From contig NC_065531.1 in NCBI RefSeq assembly GCF_020184175.1, forward strand, positions 71,332,604 through 71,396,603: a DNA stretch of 64,000 bases, given 5' to 3'. Below the pieces are notes generated by a model. It was given only the letters and a program-made list of their open reading frames with translations. It made no database searches and was not told the DNA's origin. The translations under genes were made by a program, and so were the position numbers. The stretch is from Aphis gossypii (taxonomy: Eukaryota; Arthropoda; Insecta; Hemiptera; Aphididae). This document shows, in pieces, positions 28,601-40,375 of the stretch. How positions within the stretch are numbered: position 1 is the first letter of the stretch; each line of letters starts with the position of its first letter.

Positions 28601-29628
28601 TTACATTTGATGAAATCTCTCCAGAAGAGCAAAACAATATTGAAACTGCAAAGATTTCTTCTATTACAGTCATGGAGGAACAAACAGATATAAACAGAGA
28701 TGAGGTTATGTACACTTGTGAAGAACCGTTAGACAAAACTATTGTAGAAAAGAGTATCCATAGTGAAACAACATCCACGACTGATATTTTAGTTGCAGTC
28801 GATGAACAGAGAGCCCTTGAAACAGAAGTTTCAGAAAACGCTACTCAAATACTAAATGATACTTTTACCGAAACAGTAGAAAACCTGATAAAAATGAAAA
28901 AAAAATTTGAAAAAGAAACGACAACACCAATTGTTGTAGCAAAATCTGGAATAGAATGGAATGAGAAAAAATTAATAAGTGAAAATAAAACTTCAACACC
29001 TGTTCATTTGGCCTCAACCAATAAGGAACAAACTGAGATAGATATGGTTACTGAAATTGCATCACCAAATGTTAACATTTTAAATAGCAATACTAAAATA
29101 ATTTTAGTTGATAAAGAAATAATAACGGAAAATTCAAATAATCCTAAACATTGTTATTTAAAATTCGGTGAAACGTCTAAAATTCATAGTTTGGAAAATG
29201 AAGATAATTTACCAGGAAAATCGTATGGCATTCAAAAATTAGAAATGTCTGTACAACGAATGAAAACTTCCAATGAAGATTATTATGAAAAAACTTTTTT
29301 ACAGTTGGAACAAACTGAAAAAATTTCTGTAGAAAATAAAGATAAAGTTGACTGTGAAAATAAAAATATTATTGATGATAAATTATACACAGTCAATGAA
29401 TCTGACTTAAACGCAATATTGTGTGCGTCTTCTCTCGAAGAAGCACTTACATTATTGGACTCAAAGATAAAATTCAAATTTAAACATAGGAAGTTATCTA
29501 ATAAAGCTAACTCTACACCACATATTCCGAAAATTCAATCATCTGAGAGTAGAAGTAGTGGAACTAACACAAACTTTACAGACGCTCGAGAATTCTTTAA
29601 GGAAATCGAAAAAAAATGCAAAAAATAA
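13658..29628 (+). CDS. giant membrane-anchored filamin-domain protein with 31 tandem 88-aa repeats (predicted 4617 aa)
   Basis: Three coding exons join in frame: 13658-13769 (phase 1, donor GTGAGT), 15523-15656 (acceptor TATATAG, donor GTAAGT, phase 0) and 16021-29628, ending in TAA. The first exon begins at an acceptor near 13634, with stops upstream of the ATG, so a 5' untranslated exon lies further up. Residues about 9-27 form one hydrophobic segment followed by a basic stretch, reading as a membrane anchor. Residues about 129-230 form a filamin/ABP280-type Ig repeat (GLGLITANVG start, VTYTPFAEGVYTLTL near the end). After that comes a very long Asn/Lys/Glu/Ser/Thr-rich, apparently disordered tail; residues about 1398-4131 are tandem repeats. 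The last exon is 13.6 kb with no intron. I do not recognise an orthologue. Scaffold or cytoskeletal linker is a guess from the architecture only. Confidence 0.85.
13682..13738 (+). other. N-terminal transmembrane segment of the giant protein
   Basis: The first coding exon encodes an uninterrupted hydrophobic run containing WIIAVILFIFQSLNYF, preceded by a short polar stretch and followed by RIKKFVK. It has no small-residue cleavage site, so a signal anchor with the huge tail in the cytosol fits better than a secretion signal. This is an inference from composition. Confidence 0.6.
16159..16464 (+). other. filamin-type Ig domain region
   Basis: About 102 residues have the filamin repeat pattern: an opening GLGLITANVGREAEF strand, a central GQITIPNQ stretch, a YTPFAEGVYTLTLVRNG hairpin and a closing SPYYISVEKS edge. 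Filamin repeats typically end with a conserved 'G.Y...V...G..I..SPF.V' pattern, which this matches well. Only one such domain is present, whereas filamins have many. Confidence 0.8.
19966..28167 (+). repeat. tandem array of 31 coding repeats, unit 264 bp (88 aa)
   Basis: Units start at a (D/E/N)KENIPETEVETKKSED-type motif and continue through CPPTNTQNIS, IETPIKCVEESK and a final NNDSSAVNEE-like segment. Exact spacing is 264 bp (for example 24241, 24505, 24769). Exceptions are one unit with an extra 6 bp (TE-TE duplication near 21760) and unit 31, which has 92 codons. Central units differ by only a few bases, while units at both ends are strongly diverged, and further decayed units extend to about 19740 and 28350. 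Most units carry two cysteines and many acidic-flanked Ser/Thr (casein-kinase-2-like) sites. Confidence 0.95.
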
Positions 29629-29639
29629 AAACATATAGA

Positions 29640-29645
29640 AATAAA
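29640..29645 (+). promoter_or_regulatory. candidate poly(A) signal of the giant gene
   Basis: An AATAAA hexamer lies 11 bp after the TAA stop. A second AATAAA overlaps the stop itself (29624-29629). AT-rich sequence follows. Confidence 0.5.
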
Positions 29646-29770
29646 AGTAATATTTTATAAATATTATGAAATATATATAATTATAAATACTATATTTTAT
29701 AATCAATTTTATATTATTTCATGACCAGAACTAAGACAAAATTGTCAAAATCGTCTAAAATTATAGTGAC

Positions 29771-29776
29771 TTTATT
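29771..29776 (-). promoter_or_regulatory. candidate poly(A) signal of the LRR gene
   Basis: AATAAA on the minus strand sits about 20 bp beyond the TAG at 29795. It supports 30018-29795 as the terminal exon rather than an internal one. Confidence 0.5.
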
Positions 29777-29794
29777 TTTTTAAAAAACTACTCA

Positions 29795-30729
29795 CTATCG
29801 TTTTGTTTTAATATTGAACAAACTTAAGGTGAATATCAATTTTTTGAATTCTATCAAATGTTTATTTAAACAAATGGTATTTGCCGTTAATATAATATTC
29901 TTCAATGATGGCCAACAAATCAACGGCAGCACCGAAGAATTGTGAGCTATCAAATTACTTGATAAATTTATTGTATTTAAATTGGCAAATGGAATATGAT
30001 ATACATGATACACGACCTCTGAAAATTATTGGTTTGCAATTTATATAATAAAATAATTTTTAATAAAAATGAAAAAAGTATAAATAAATATTTTTTTACC
30101 TTTTGTATCATAATTTTTGTCGTTTTCCATATCCTCATTGTCCTGGAAAGTTTCTGTTTGATTTTCACTATTTGTACAATCAGTTTCCTTTAAAAATTCA
30201 AAACGCATAGGGTAAAAATAAAGTAACACATAGATTTTCCATTACAATCATTTACATTTTTACCATTGTAATTTATATTATAGTCATATAATAATATAAA
30301 GGACCCATATTTCAATACAAAATTTATTTTTTAATTTAATTTTTTTCTATTAAGAGGTGTTAAAATGCATTTCAAATACATAATTTAACTTGTCTGAGTT
30401 ATTTTTAAAGCACATTTATACATTTTTTAGTGTAAAATTAGATAATTCAAAATACTATCTCACAAAATTGTATTAGGCTTGTAAACGATACTCATAATTT
30501 AACAGGTATAAAATAGTTTAACGTAGAATTTAATATAATTTAACAATATTTTAGTTTTGTATTTTTATGTTTGGTACAAATAATATTGTCTCGCGTTGAT
30601 ATTATTTGTATATGGAAACTATCAACAATGTCATTTCAAATTTTTCGTCATAATTTTTAATTTTAAAATTAGGTAATAAACTTTTTTAATTACCCATCAA
30701 AATGTATAATCATTTTTTTTCAAAATAAA

Positions 30730-30760
<31 letters not shown>

Positions 30761-33700
30761 GTGGTCAAAAATAAATTTAGGATATTTTTTAGATAAATGT
30801 TTAATAGTTTTTTTCTTATGAGTTTATGATATTTAAATCAGAGCCTTGCATATTATTAAAAGCCATTTTTCACTAGCATTTGTTACAAGTGTGCAATTTG
30901 TATGAAATATACGACCAACAAATAAAGCATAGTTTATTTTTTTAACTGTTGCTTGATGCAAATGAAACACTGCAAATGCCACAAAATCAAATACTTCATC
31001 TAAACACCATCACAAAGCACAACACAATAATTAAGAATCTCAACTCCTTATTGACTCACTCGGCTGTGGAGATGCTTTCATTATTAATGAAATATCAATA
31101 TTTCTTTACACTACCCTATATTATTAATTTTTTCTTTAAAATAATAATAAAAGAAACAATTATGTTGATATGCCTATTAATTTTATTATAAGATTAATAA
31201 TATTGTTTTAGAAATTTTAATAATCTGAAATGCATAGTTTTAATTTAAAATAAAATACAATATATTATTTATTATAATAATAATGATAGAAGTAATATGT
31301 TTAAAAACTCGCCTGTTTCGTTATCAAATAAGGTATACACGATATTCGGTTGTTGCTTAAATTCAATACTTGCAAATTGTGCATTGTCGACAACATATAG
31401 AATGTCCTGGGACATGACAAGTAATTGTCACTCAAATCTAGTAGTTTAAGCGACAAGAAACAATGGCAATTTGATAAACTCTCGGGGATAACCGTCAGAT
31501 TATTGGCCAACATATAAAGTTGTTCTAGTTTTGACTGCAAGGACAAGCGGTAAATGTCGTCTGGATTCAGTTGGTTTTCTGAAACGTCTAGACGGATTAA
31601 TGTTTCTGCCAAATCACCATCAATACTGAAGAAAATTTAAATATTATTAGCATGTAAAGAGTCATACTATTATATCTGATTTTAAAACAATTTAAATTCA
31701 GCGTCACATCATTATTAATACCTGACGTTGATTAACACAAAATACCAAGATTTGGTGCAATTCATTTAAACAAATACATTAAGTAATAACATTTATTCAT
31801 TATTCTACGTCTCTTCTCATAATTTTAATTTAGCAAAAAACTTATTTTATCTAGAACTATGTCTTTTTCATTAGAATATTGAGTACATGGTCACAAGGAA
31901 ATAAAAAAATTTGCTGCGATATCTATTATAGGTAACTAACATTGTATATACATAAATATTTTTTTCTTCTATGTTTGACATTTAAATAATATATTATGTA
32001 GGTGCCTAAATCTGTATACCAGATACGAGCTTATATTTCAGTTTATATACTTATATCAACTGCCATTATCAACTTACCATTAATTTATTGTAACTATGTA
32101 ACTGTAATTGAAATAAATAAAATTAATAATTAACTATTTAAAATTTCCAATTCAAATTCTGTGGTTTTTAGTTTCCAAAAATTAATTCTACCACGTATAT
32201 AATTAATATAACATATTATAATATAATAAATTTATGTTATAATATGCGTTTATAATTGCTCACTATTTTTATCTACATACTGTCTATTGAACGCCCTATA
32301 ACTATTTATAACTCATTAATTTCATCTATCTCCAGTATCTCCTATCTTAACTTTGAAACTTGCATCACTATATTTTGAATATTTAACAGAAAATAATAAC
32401 TAACTTTTAAATTATTTATGTAAATCAATTATGTTTAAAATAACTATTATAGATTTTTATGAACATACTAAAACTGATTTTATAATCTTAGAAACTCCGA
32501 CGTGCTCGATATAGTCGTTAGTCATTACACTTCCATAATAAAATAGTAGAATAAACGCGTAACGTATTTTGTTAGTCTAAGTTACCTCTTACAAAAAAAA
32601 AAAATCAATTTAAACGTCCCATACGATGGAAACACTTAAATCCTCTACGTCGATTGACATTCAATATAAACGCGCTCGGTGATAATATTAAACAGGCAAT
32701 AGATTTTGACATTTTTAATCATAAATCGTCATATCAGTTATATATAGTTCAATAGTTGCAAATAATTTATCAAATCATTTTTAAAAAAAAAACATTCATC
32801 AAGTTGGAACCATTAGTAAAAAGTTTTGCCTATAATTTAGAAAAAAAAATCGATAGTAATAAATTATTAAAATTAAAATAAACTATTTAAAATTCAGTTT
32901 TCCCTTTAGGTAACTACTACTTATCGCTTGTCTGATCAGTAATAATAGGTATACAATTATAAGCATTACGAAGCATCAGATTTAATGAGAATAATTTAAT
33001 GAGATAATAAATAATAATTAATGTTTCATAATATCTGAGCTAAGCATAGAAAACATATTACACTCTGCCAAAACTCTATTCTATAGTCGATATTATAAAT
33101 TATTATCGTATGCGTTGCTCCTATGTGCAATAATGGGTCACATCACGTACGGTCTGACGGACTTCAAACGGTTACGTCGCAAGCTCAGCCGCTGAACGGA
33201 CGTGAACGTGTGGAATGACTCCAATCGCAGTAGATTGTCGTCCGCGTTCACGGTGTTCACCCTGTCAAATGGGTCACAATCGAAACGTTCGCCTTCTGAG
33301 TGCAAGTATCCGCCACCCGAAACGTCCAGGAAACCTTCCGCCGAGCCCGGCCTGACCATCACGTTCTCTGCCGTGAATCTCGTGCTAACGTTACTAGCAC
33401 CACTGTATCTGCGACCCTGGACCGGGAGGAAAAGAGTTTATACACGCGTTTCACGTCTTCATAATATATATATATATATTGCTGCCTAACACCTCGCAAC
33501 TCAAAAACAAAATCGCCACACGATCGGTTTAAATCATCGACTCTCGTCATATCACCCCCTCCCCGCAACGACACACTCCAACATTCCACGTCATAGACCA
33601 TCCTGCAGTAGAAATGTTTAACATATCTTTACCACTTACTTCTAGCGAAAAGCTACTCTAAGTGTAATGCTATGGATATTTAACTGATGAACGAGTATAA

Positions 33701-36682
33701 TAATATCTAACTAATTTTGTTAGTAAATCCTTGTGAGGTGCCCTAGATTTATCTATTACGACACTATAGTAATTCTCTACGAAGTACCGTCGTAATAATT
33801 GAGACAGAAAAGATTTGCGATTTAGCTAATCAAAATAAAAATTAGACTAGTTTTTAAATCACTGTTTAAAATAATTTTTGTAGAAACTAAAATAGTATTT
33901 TTAATTACTTAAAAATCCTGTTACCTTTACGGCTTTACTACACATCATCACAATAATAAACACATCTGGGTCCTGGGCTACTATACAAAAACTATTTGAT
34001 TGAAAATCGAACTACATGACACTACAATAACCAAGTTATCGTCATCGTAACGAGGCTCATCGCTTCCGATCCTAAATTCGTTACCCATTTTTTCCCAAAG
34101 ATATACAAAATAGGCGCGTCAAGGTACATCTAAGAATATTTTTCACAGGTTCCTCAATAAAATATCTCTACAACTGATTTTTAAAATGAATTGTAGTTCC
34201 CCGTAATTATATATATTATGTATAATGTATATAGTATATACTATCAACTAGCAAAACTTAATTAAACCTAACAAATTATAAATAAAATTAATAATGATAA
34301 AAATTTTAAATAATATTAACTATCTATTAGTACCTAGAATTATATCCATCTGTCACTGTTCAAAATATTATTTTTCGTATACAATAATTTACTACCTAAT
34401 AAAAAATAGGAAAAAATTGTATATATACCCTATCATTTGTCAGTATCTCACATGTTTAACAGTGCAGCGTCAGATTAATTTTTGATTTTTTTATTAAGAG
34501 TAAACTTTCTCAAAAAAATATAAAGTACTACCTAGTTTTATTAGTTTTAAAATATAATTTGATGATGGTATATAGTAGATAAGAATAATGTACCTGACGT
34601 ATAGCAAATAAAAACCATTTATCCATATTATGTGGACTACAATCTTTGTAAATAATTAAGCTCGTTAGTGTCGCTTATTGGGTTTTGATACTGTAGAATT
34701 TGCTTTAATAAAAAAGAAATTATTAAAAAAATATCAAATGTCGATTTAACGATATTATAGATGATAGTTAGATAATGGAATATAAATTCAGTAAGTTTTT
34801 TAAGTTTTAATATGTTACGATATATTAAATCTTGTAGGTGTATCAAAATATAAAGTGCTTTTCTGGATTTTATATTTTAAATTTAAGCCCATATAGATAA
34901 AAATAATGGACGGAACACCCCTTTTTATAAGTCCTTGACGGGGTTGCGGTCTTTTTTTCGAGAGATAAGGATAATAGTACGCAGCCTCATTACCGCGTGG
35001 TAAAGTATGGACAGACAACAAGGCGCTGCAGTTTTTACGGTTATACCTTAACAATGGACACAATGAAATTGTACCCGCAAAGCAATCACAATTAATCCTC
35101 GTGTGATAGATAAGGTCGGATGACCCATCCATTACTTTATTATCTGTGTTCAAGCCGAGGACATTTTCGTGTAACGAATGAGAAACGCGCTGCAGCAGAG
35201 TTTCATTTTGCGGTAGACAATATTATATAGGTGATGGTTCTCATTACGGCATAATTATAAATCTAGGGAAAAGACAGGGGGAATAAAAGCCCCTTACCGA
35301 CAAAAACACTAAACACTCAACCATCTTATGATTATGTTCTAATTATTAATAATATTTGTGATTTATTTTAACATGATGTATTGCCGTACAATCATACAAC
35401 CATAACATCATACTTATTCATTTGAGTCCTAATAATAATAACGCGTTTGTATTTACATAACATATTCAATAGTTTTTAATGTTTAATTACACTTCTGTTA
35501 TTACTCGATACTTAATCCCGGGCTTAGTCCCTTTCAGACGCGGCTTGAGCATGTATAAGACCAAATTTAAAGTGTGGGGTCGGGTGGTCGTCATTAATAA
35601 CATTGAAATTGTTTGAAATAGCTATACCTAACTTATAGCTTACCCTAAGATATTTTAATATTTTTTAATCTGTATTATTAATTATTATATATAATAGGTA
35701 TGTATATTAAATATTAATACATTATGATATTAAAGTATAAGTACTAATAACTCAGTCAAACTGATTTTTTATTTAGTAAAATATCAAAATTTGTGCAATA
35801 GTGGGTGGGTGGTATATTTTAGGCTTGCCCCGGTCGAATAAAATTGTCAAACCACCATTGATTCCTTTAAGTAAAAACTTATAGCGGGATTAGAGAGTTC
35901 ATGATTAGTTTACAATATTAATTTTAATGTAAAAGTTAAAAATCAAAAAACAAAATGTTTTATGAATATAAAAAGTTATAAATAAAATGAGTAATATTTA
36001 AATAAAAAAGATAAAATTTTTATAAAAATAATATATTAATAAAACGAGTATAAGTAAAATGTAATTCATAGCATTGTTTTCTAATGTGGTAGCTTACGAC
36101 CAACAAAAAATATATTGTACTAATTTCATTATTTTTAACGGATTTTTTCCCTATGACAGGGTTTTTTTCCGGGTATATTATTTCGAGGCTTTTTTCCCTG
36201 AAATTGTTTTTCCAAGTACCCATCATTATATATAATATAATTATGGGTACTCGGAAAAATCTGCATTATACCATTGCAATATTTATAGTTATTGTTCTGA
36301 CCAGCTTTTAATGAACATAAAAGTTATGTAAAACTGTTTTGAAGATAAATCGATAAAATTAACTTAAGAATACTAATTTTAAAATATCCAGAAAAAATTA
36401 TCAAAATTAAAATTTTTTAACAAGGATTAGTAGTTGAAATAAATAACTAATATATTTTTTCATTATTTCTATAAAATTATCAATGTTAATTAAATAGAAT
36501 AAAATTCGAATAAGTACGAATACCTGTTTCAAAGATTTATCCTTTTCTTTTTGTAAATCTTCGCACGGTTCTTTAACCAACACCCAATGTCCAACTAATG
36601 ATTTACGTTTATACTCTTCCAATTGGGAACCTAATAGAAAACGACCATATGTATGAATTAAACAAACTTCGCTAAAATACAT
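29795..36682 (-). CDS. leucine-rich-repeat protein, XRRA1-like (349 aa, 5 exons)
   Basis: Exons on the minus strand: 36682-36524, 33416-33151, 31625-31313, 30187-30100 and 30018-29795. Phases close at every junction. The intron after exon 3 appears to use a GC donor (AACAG then GCGAGT). Exon 1 starts at an ATG (MYFSEV) and contains GHWVLVKE. From memory this resembles the N-terminus of vertebrate XRRA1 (X-ray radiation resistance associated 1), which has a similar start and a GHW motif, so the family call is tentative. Leucine-rich repeats are clear: LQRLSL-type SVQRLSLRRNRLKSV, LIRLDVSENQL, LEQLYMLANNLTVIP, LLDLSDNYL, LQVLNLSNNRISCIP, and LNTINLSSNLI in the last exon. An acidic insert lies between the last two blocks. 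At 349 aa it would be much shorter than vertebrate XRRA1, so it may be a reduced form or have unseen exons. Confidence 0.7.
30731..30760. repeat. (TTA)n microsatellite
   Basis: About ten TTA trinucleotides lie in the intron between exons 3 and 4 of the LRR gene. Confidence 0.9.
33417..36523 (-). other. intron 1 of the LRR gene
   Basis: This 3.1-kb intron runs from a GTATTC donor to a strong polypyrimidine acceptor (TTTTCCTCCCGGTCCAG). It contains a slightly GC-richer stretch at 34900-35240 and a hairpin at 36207-36259. No other gene is recognised. Confidence 0.6.
36207..36259. repeat. hairpin-forming inverted repeat, 16-bp arms
   Basis: TTTTTCCAAGTACCCA (36207-36222) and TGGGTACTCGGAAAAA (36244-36259) pair with one mismatch around a 21-nt AT-only loop. 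It lies beside a run of TTTTTTCCC motifs (36135-36200), so it is probably an end of a decayed transposon. Confidence 0.7.
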
Positions 36683-38234
36683 TAACCAAAAAGTGATTTT
36701 ACATACGTTCGAGTACAACTAGCTTATTCCTCGGAAACATAATGTTCTTTATTAGGTATGTATTTGTTAATTACACAATTTTTTCCACGAATATTATTCG
36801 AATATTTTATAAAATGAATTGACGTTTATGTACAACGCAAACACAAAATATCCGTAGTTACGGACGCCATGGTTTTCGCGTAAAAAACATTAGCTGCGTC
36901 AACGCACAGACTTCTATACTAACTAGATAAAGAACTCGTATATTATTTATATTATTAAAATTGAAGCTCACGTATCAGTTTCCGCCATTTTTTCGATTGT
37001 CAAAAAATTACATTTCCTGTACAATATGTAGGTATTAGGAATAACATCGTTTTTAATGGTAAAATATAGAAATAAATGAAAAATGATTTCTATAAAATAT
37101 TCTTAATTTTTGTTAAACAACAGGTTTAGACATCATAAAATACAATACAACTTAATTAATATTTACCATATAAAATACCATATAATGCCAACCGAAAAAC
37201 CTGGCTTCAACTGACAGCAGGAGTTCACTATCTAAAAAAAAAAATAGTTCTTTATAGAAATCTGTGCGTCAACGTCACGTTTTCAGCCATGGATTTCTTA
37301 TGCTGTAATCTAAACTAAATCGGTTTATAGGTACCTACCACGGTAGATAACTATTATCTATCGTAATATACGTGGTACCTACATCGTAACGGTTAAAGTA
37401 ATTTCTTCAGTAAGCTTTGTATTTATATCTTTTCTATACGATGTACTTAATATTATGTATACCTACGAGGTAAACAGCAGCTGGTAAGTTTAGCCGTATA
37501 GGAGGTAACCATAACCGTAATAATAACAATATTACGTACATAAAATAATGAGAACTCGGCGAACATTAAATACACATTAAATATTCTACCGCGGTCACAG
37601 GTATCGCGATAAACATAAGGTCTCGTTTCGACGTTTTTATATTAAAATATTTAAATATTACCCATGCGTCTACTAGTATATACTATAATATGTATTCATT
37701 ACCTATCTCAAAATGATAAAATGTATTAACTTGTATTGTGTATAGTAGAATTCATAATAATATAAAATTTATAAAAGTTAAAGATACTCACGAATTATGT
37801 TTTTTAAATGTTAAAAAAATAATTATTGATGTATCGTTATTTAACCTAACCTAAGTATAATTTTGTCCAAATTGAAACTTAACATGTCTTTAAATGTTTT
37901 TTTAGATTTTATGTTATCAGTATGAACCACTTATGAATAGAATTGTGCATTCAATTTTCAAAACTAAAATACAAAAAAAAAAATTTATAAATTTTTAACA
38001 AATTACGTAGAAATTCAAATGCATAAATAAAAAATTTTACCAATGTTTTTTTAAATATTTTTACTCAGCTATAAGAATAACTACTTTAGGATCTTGTATT
38101 TTAATACCTATTCAAGAATTTTAACTCAGTGAATAATACTATCTAAATATAATAGTAACCTATCAATATTCTATATCTTAAATCGTGCTCATTATCTAAA
38201 ATTCCTTATCACGAGGCCGAAATGTACCCCCCAC

Positions 38235-38282
<48 letters not shown>

Positions 38283-39619
38283 CATGTATTATATATTTAT
38301 GGTACCCCCAATTAAATTATTGATAACAATATCTCTATTATTATTTGAAAACATTTATCATATTTTAATATTACAGTTTATATTAGAGTTTTGATCATCA
38401 ATGTTTTATAATGTTTTATTTTTTCTATTTATTTAATAATTATTTTAGTTAAAAATTATACGGTGTAAAAAATTATTGTTTTTTATGCATTTTGGATTAT
38501 TTTACGTGTTCTTGTCAATTGACATATCTCTTTTAAAACATAAAATCGTAAGCAATATTCAATTTAAAAATTGATACTGACAAGAGACAATACCGACATT
38601 TCTTTAATGTTTGATATTCAGACATTTTCAAAAGAATGTTTTTAAACTTTCGCAGTCTACAATATTGTTTTAAATGTGTAATGTAAATGATGTAATCCTT
38701 TTAATAAAGGAATAATAACGGTATTTTTACTTTTTAAATAGCAACATAAATGTTTTACTTCTCCCCCTCCCCAAATTGGCCTTAACATCATTATAATACT
38801 CATACACCATATTATTATAAATTATGTCATCCATCACCGGCCGAAAATCACAATTTCATATAATAAACGATTTACCATGACGTAATATACTAATATGTAT
38901 ATTTATTACTTAACTATAAGACTATTACATGCTCCTATTATGAACTAGCTAGATCAATGTATTATTAGAACATAAATGGGCATATGTGAAGAAACTAAAA
39001 AGAAATATTTTCTACATTTTCTTGTTATTTTTAATATAGATAAACTTTTGAAATCGTATGTATATATTTATAGAACACTAAAAGCATTTTTAAATTTTCG
39101 GGAGAATAGCTTCAGTCCCTTAAACCTCATACTACTCCACTTATCATAGCCGTAAATATGGCTTTTGGTTTCAGATACAGGTGCCCAGTACATTAACATC
39201 AATCCAGTTAATATTCTATTGTTTGCAAATACAAATTTGAAATAAAAAACTCATTTTTCTCATAATATAATATATATTATTGTAGTAGAATGAATTTCGT
39301 AACAAATTATAATTCACAAAATTATTTAAATTAATTGATTTAACAATGTATAAGTACAACTGTACAAGTATGTAACATTTTATATGATAACTATCATGAA
39401 CATTGTAATAATAATATATGACTAAATTATTTTAGTCGAATGAGTTTCGTAACAAAATATGATTAACAAAATTACTAAAAATCGATTGATTTAACAAAGT
39501 ATACTGTACAACTGTACAAATATATAACATTTTTTATGCAATAAATTATATTATGTTTGAACGCCGTATAAACTATATACAGTGTATTTTTTATACTACC
39601 GCAGACCATATTATGAATA
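36683..39619. other. intergenic, AT-rich
   Basis: No gene recognised. It contains an (AT)n microsatellite at 38237-38278. A potential exon-like stretch at about 37175-37235 on the minus strand has splice-like edges but no supported frame. Confidence 0.5.
38237..38278. repeat. (AT)n microsatellite
   Basis: About 21 uninterrupted AT dinucleotides. Confidence 0.95.
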
Positions 39620-40375
39620 TCACGGAGCGCCGCAACAAAAGACGCGACGGGCGAATTTCTTCGTCCGTTTCCACAACGAGCAACGCTTGATTTTTACCGG
39701 AGTGACCTCTGCAGGCTCTGCCACTGCAGTTGCACCGTCCGTCAACGAATCGCGTGAAACCGGAACCGGAACAATGCACTCGATTTCGGTAGTCTTATAA
39801 AACACTTTATCCGTATAATGGATAGCTATGTTCGGCATTGAACGCCATAATCTCGGCCGACGACCGTCGAAACCACCCCGGGACTTTGCAGCATCCGATG
39901 ATTCGCCCGAGCCGTCGTGTTTTGCAGGTTCTGCTGCAGAAAACTGCCGATCGGACGTGACGGACGGCGACCGGATCTCGACTTCTCCCGCCGCGGCAGC
40001 TGGTGGCACCATCACTTCCGCGTTCGCCGAGCCAATAATGTTATACCGCTGCATTTGCGGTCCGGCGTGGTTGGCTAATTCAAGCGATCCCGCGGGACAA
40101 TGTTCGAGCGGTTCGGAGGAAACCTGCAGCAGCTGAACTGCAACGGCAGTCGGAGCTTCGATCGCGACGGTGTCGTCACCATTCGTTATCGACGCCGATA
40201 TATTTGGCATCGATCCGTAGGGTCGTTTGATTGTCGGTACATTTTCACTGTCTGCGGAGACTTCTTTCGAGTGTCCGTCTTCCGGTTTCGTTAAAGGTTC
40301 CGTTATCGAGGCCTCAGAGGACGAAGACGAAGTCTTGTTCCCGGCGTTATCGGATACAACTTTAACGTTCTGCAT
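39620..40375 (-). CDS. orphan 251-aa protein with two SMPNI motifs and a basic di-Cys C-terminus
   Basis: A single-exon frame with an in-frame stop close upstream of the ATG, clearly GC-richer than its flanks, which argues for selection on coding sequence. The N-terminus is Ser/Thr-rich (TSSSSSEAS) and much of the middle is Ala/Pro/Glu-rich and probably disordered. Two matching blocks, RPYGSMPNI (about residues 51-59) and RLWRSMPNI (about 175-183), both fit R-x-aromatic-x-S-x-P, the mode-II 14-3-3 binding consensus. The C-terminal 24 residues are strongly basic (KRTKKFARR) and end VFCCGAP, resembling polybasic-plus-palmitoyl-cysteine membrane targeting. I recognise no family. A peripheral membrane adaptor regulated by phosphorylation is an inference. 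An extra 5' untranslated exon upstream is possible. Confidence 0.75.
   Translation of the reverse strand: MQNVKVVSDNAGNKTSSSSSEASITEPLTKPEDGHSKEVSADSENVPTIKRPYGSMPNISASITNGDDTVAIEAPTAVAVQLLQVSSEPLEHCPAGSLELANHAGPQMQRYNIIGSANAEVMVPPAAAAGEVEIRSPSVTSDRQFSAAEPAKHDGSGESSDAAKSRGGFDGRRPRLWRSMPNIAIHYTDKVFYKTTEIECIVPVPVSRDSLTDGATAVAEPAEVTPVKIKRCSLWKRTKKFARRVFCCGAP

Larger units (their letters stand above)
29629..29794. other. convergent intergenic spacer
   Basis: Only 166 bp separate the stop of the giant plus-strand gene from the stop of the minus-strand leucine-rich-repeat gene. Each has its own poly(A) hexamer here, so their 3' untranslated regions may overlap. Confidence 0.7.

Noticed and set aside
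34815..35153. 112-codon minus-strand open frame
   Set aside because: It lies within intron 1 of the LRR gene, has no domain, and no splice arrangement adds it in frame.
37175..37235. Exon-like stretch on the minus strand with polypyrimidine acceptor and GTAAAT donor
   Set aside because: The LRR gene has a good in-frame ATG in the exon at 36682, so this is not needed, and neither phase gave a convincing protein.
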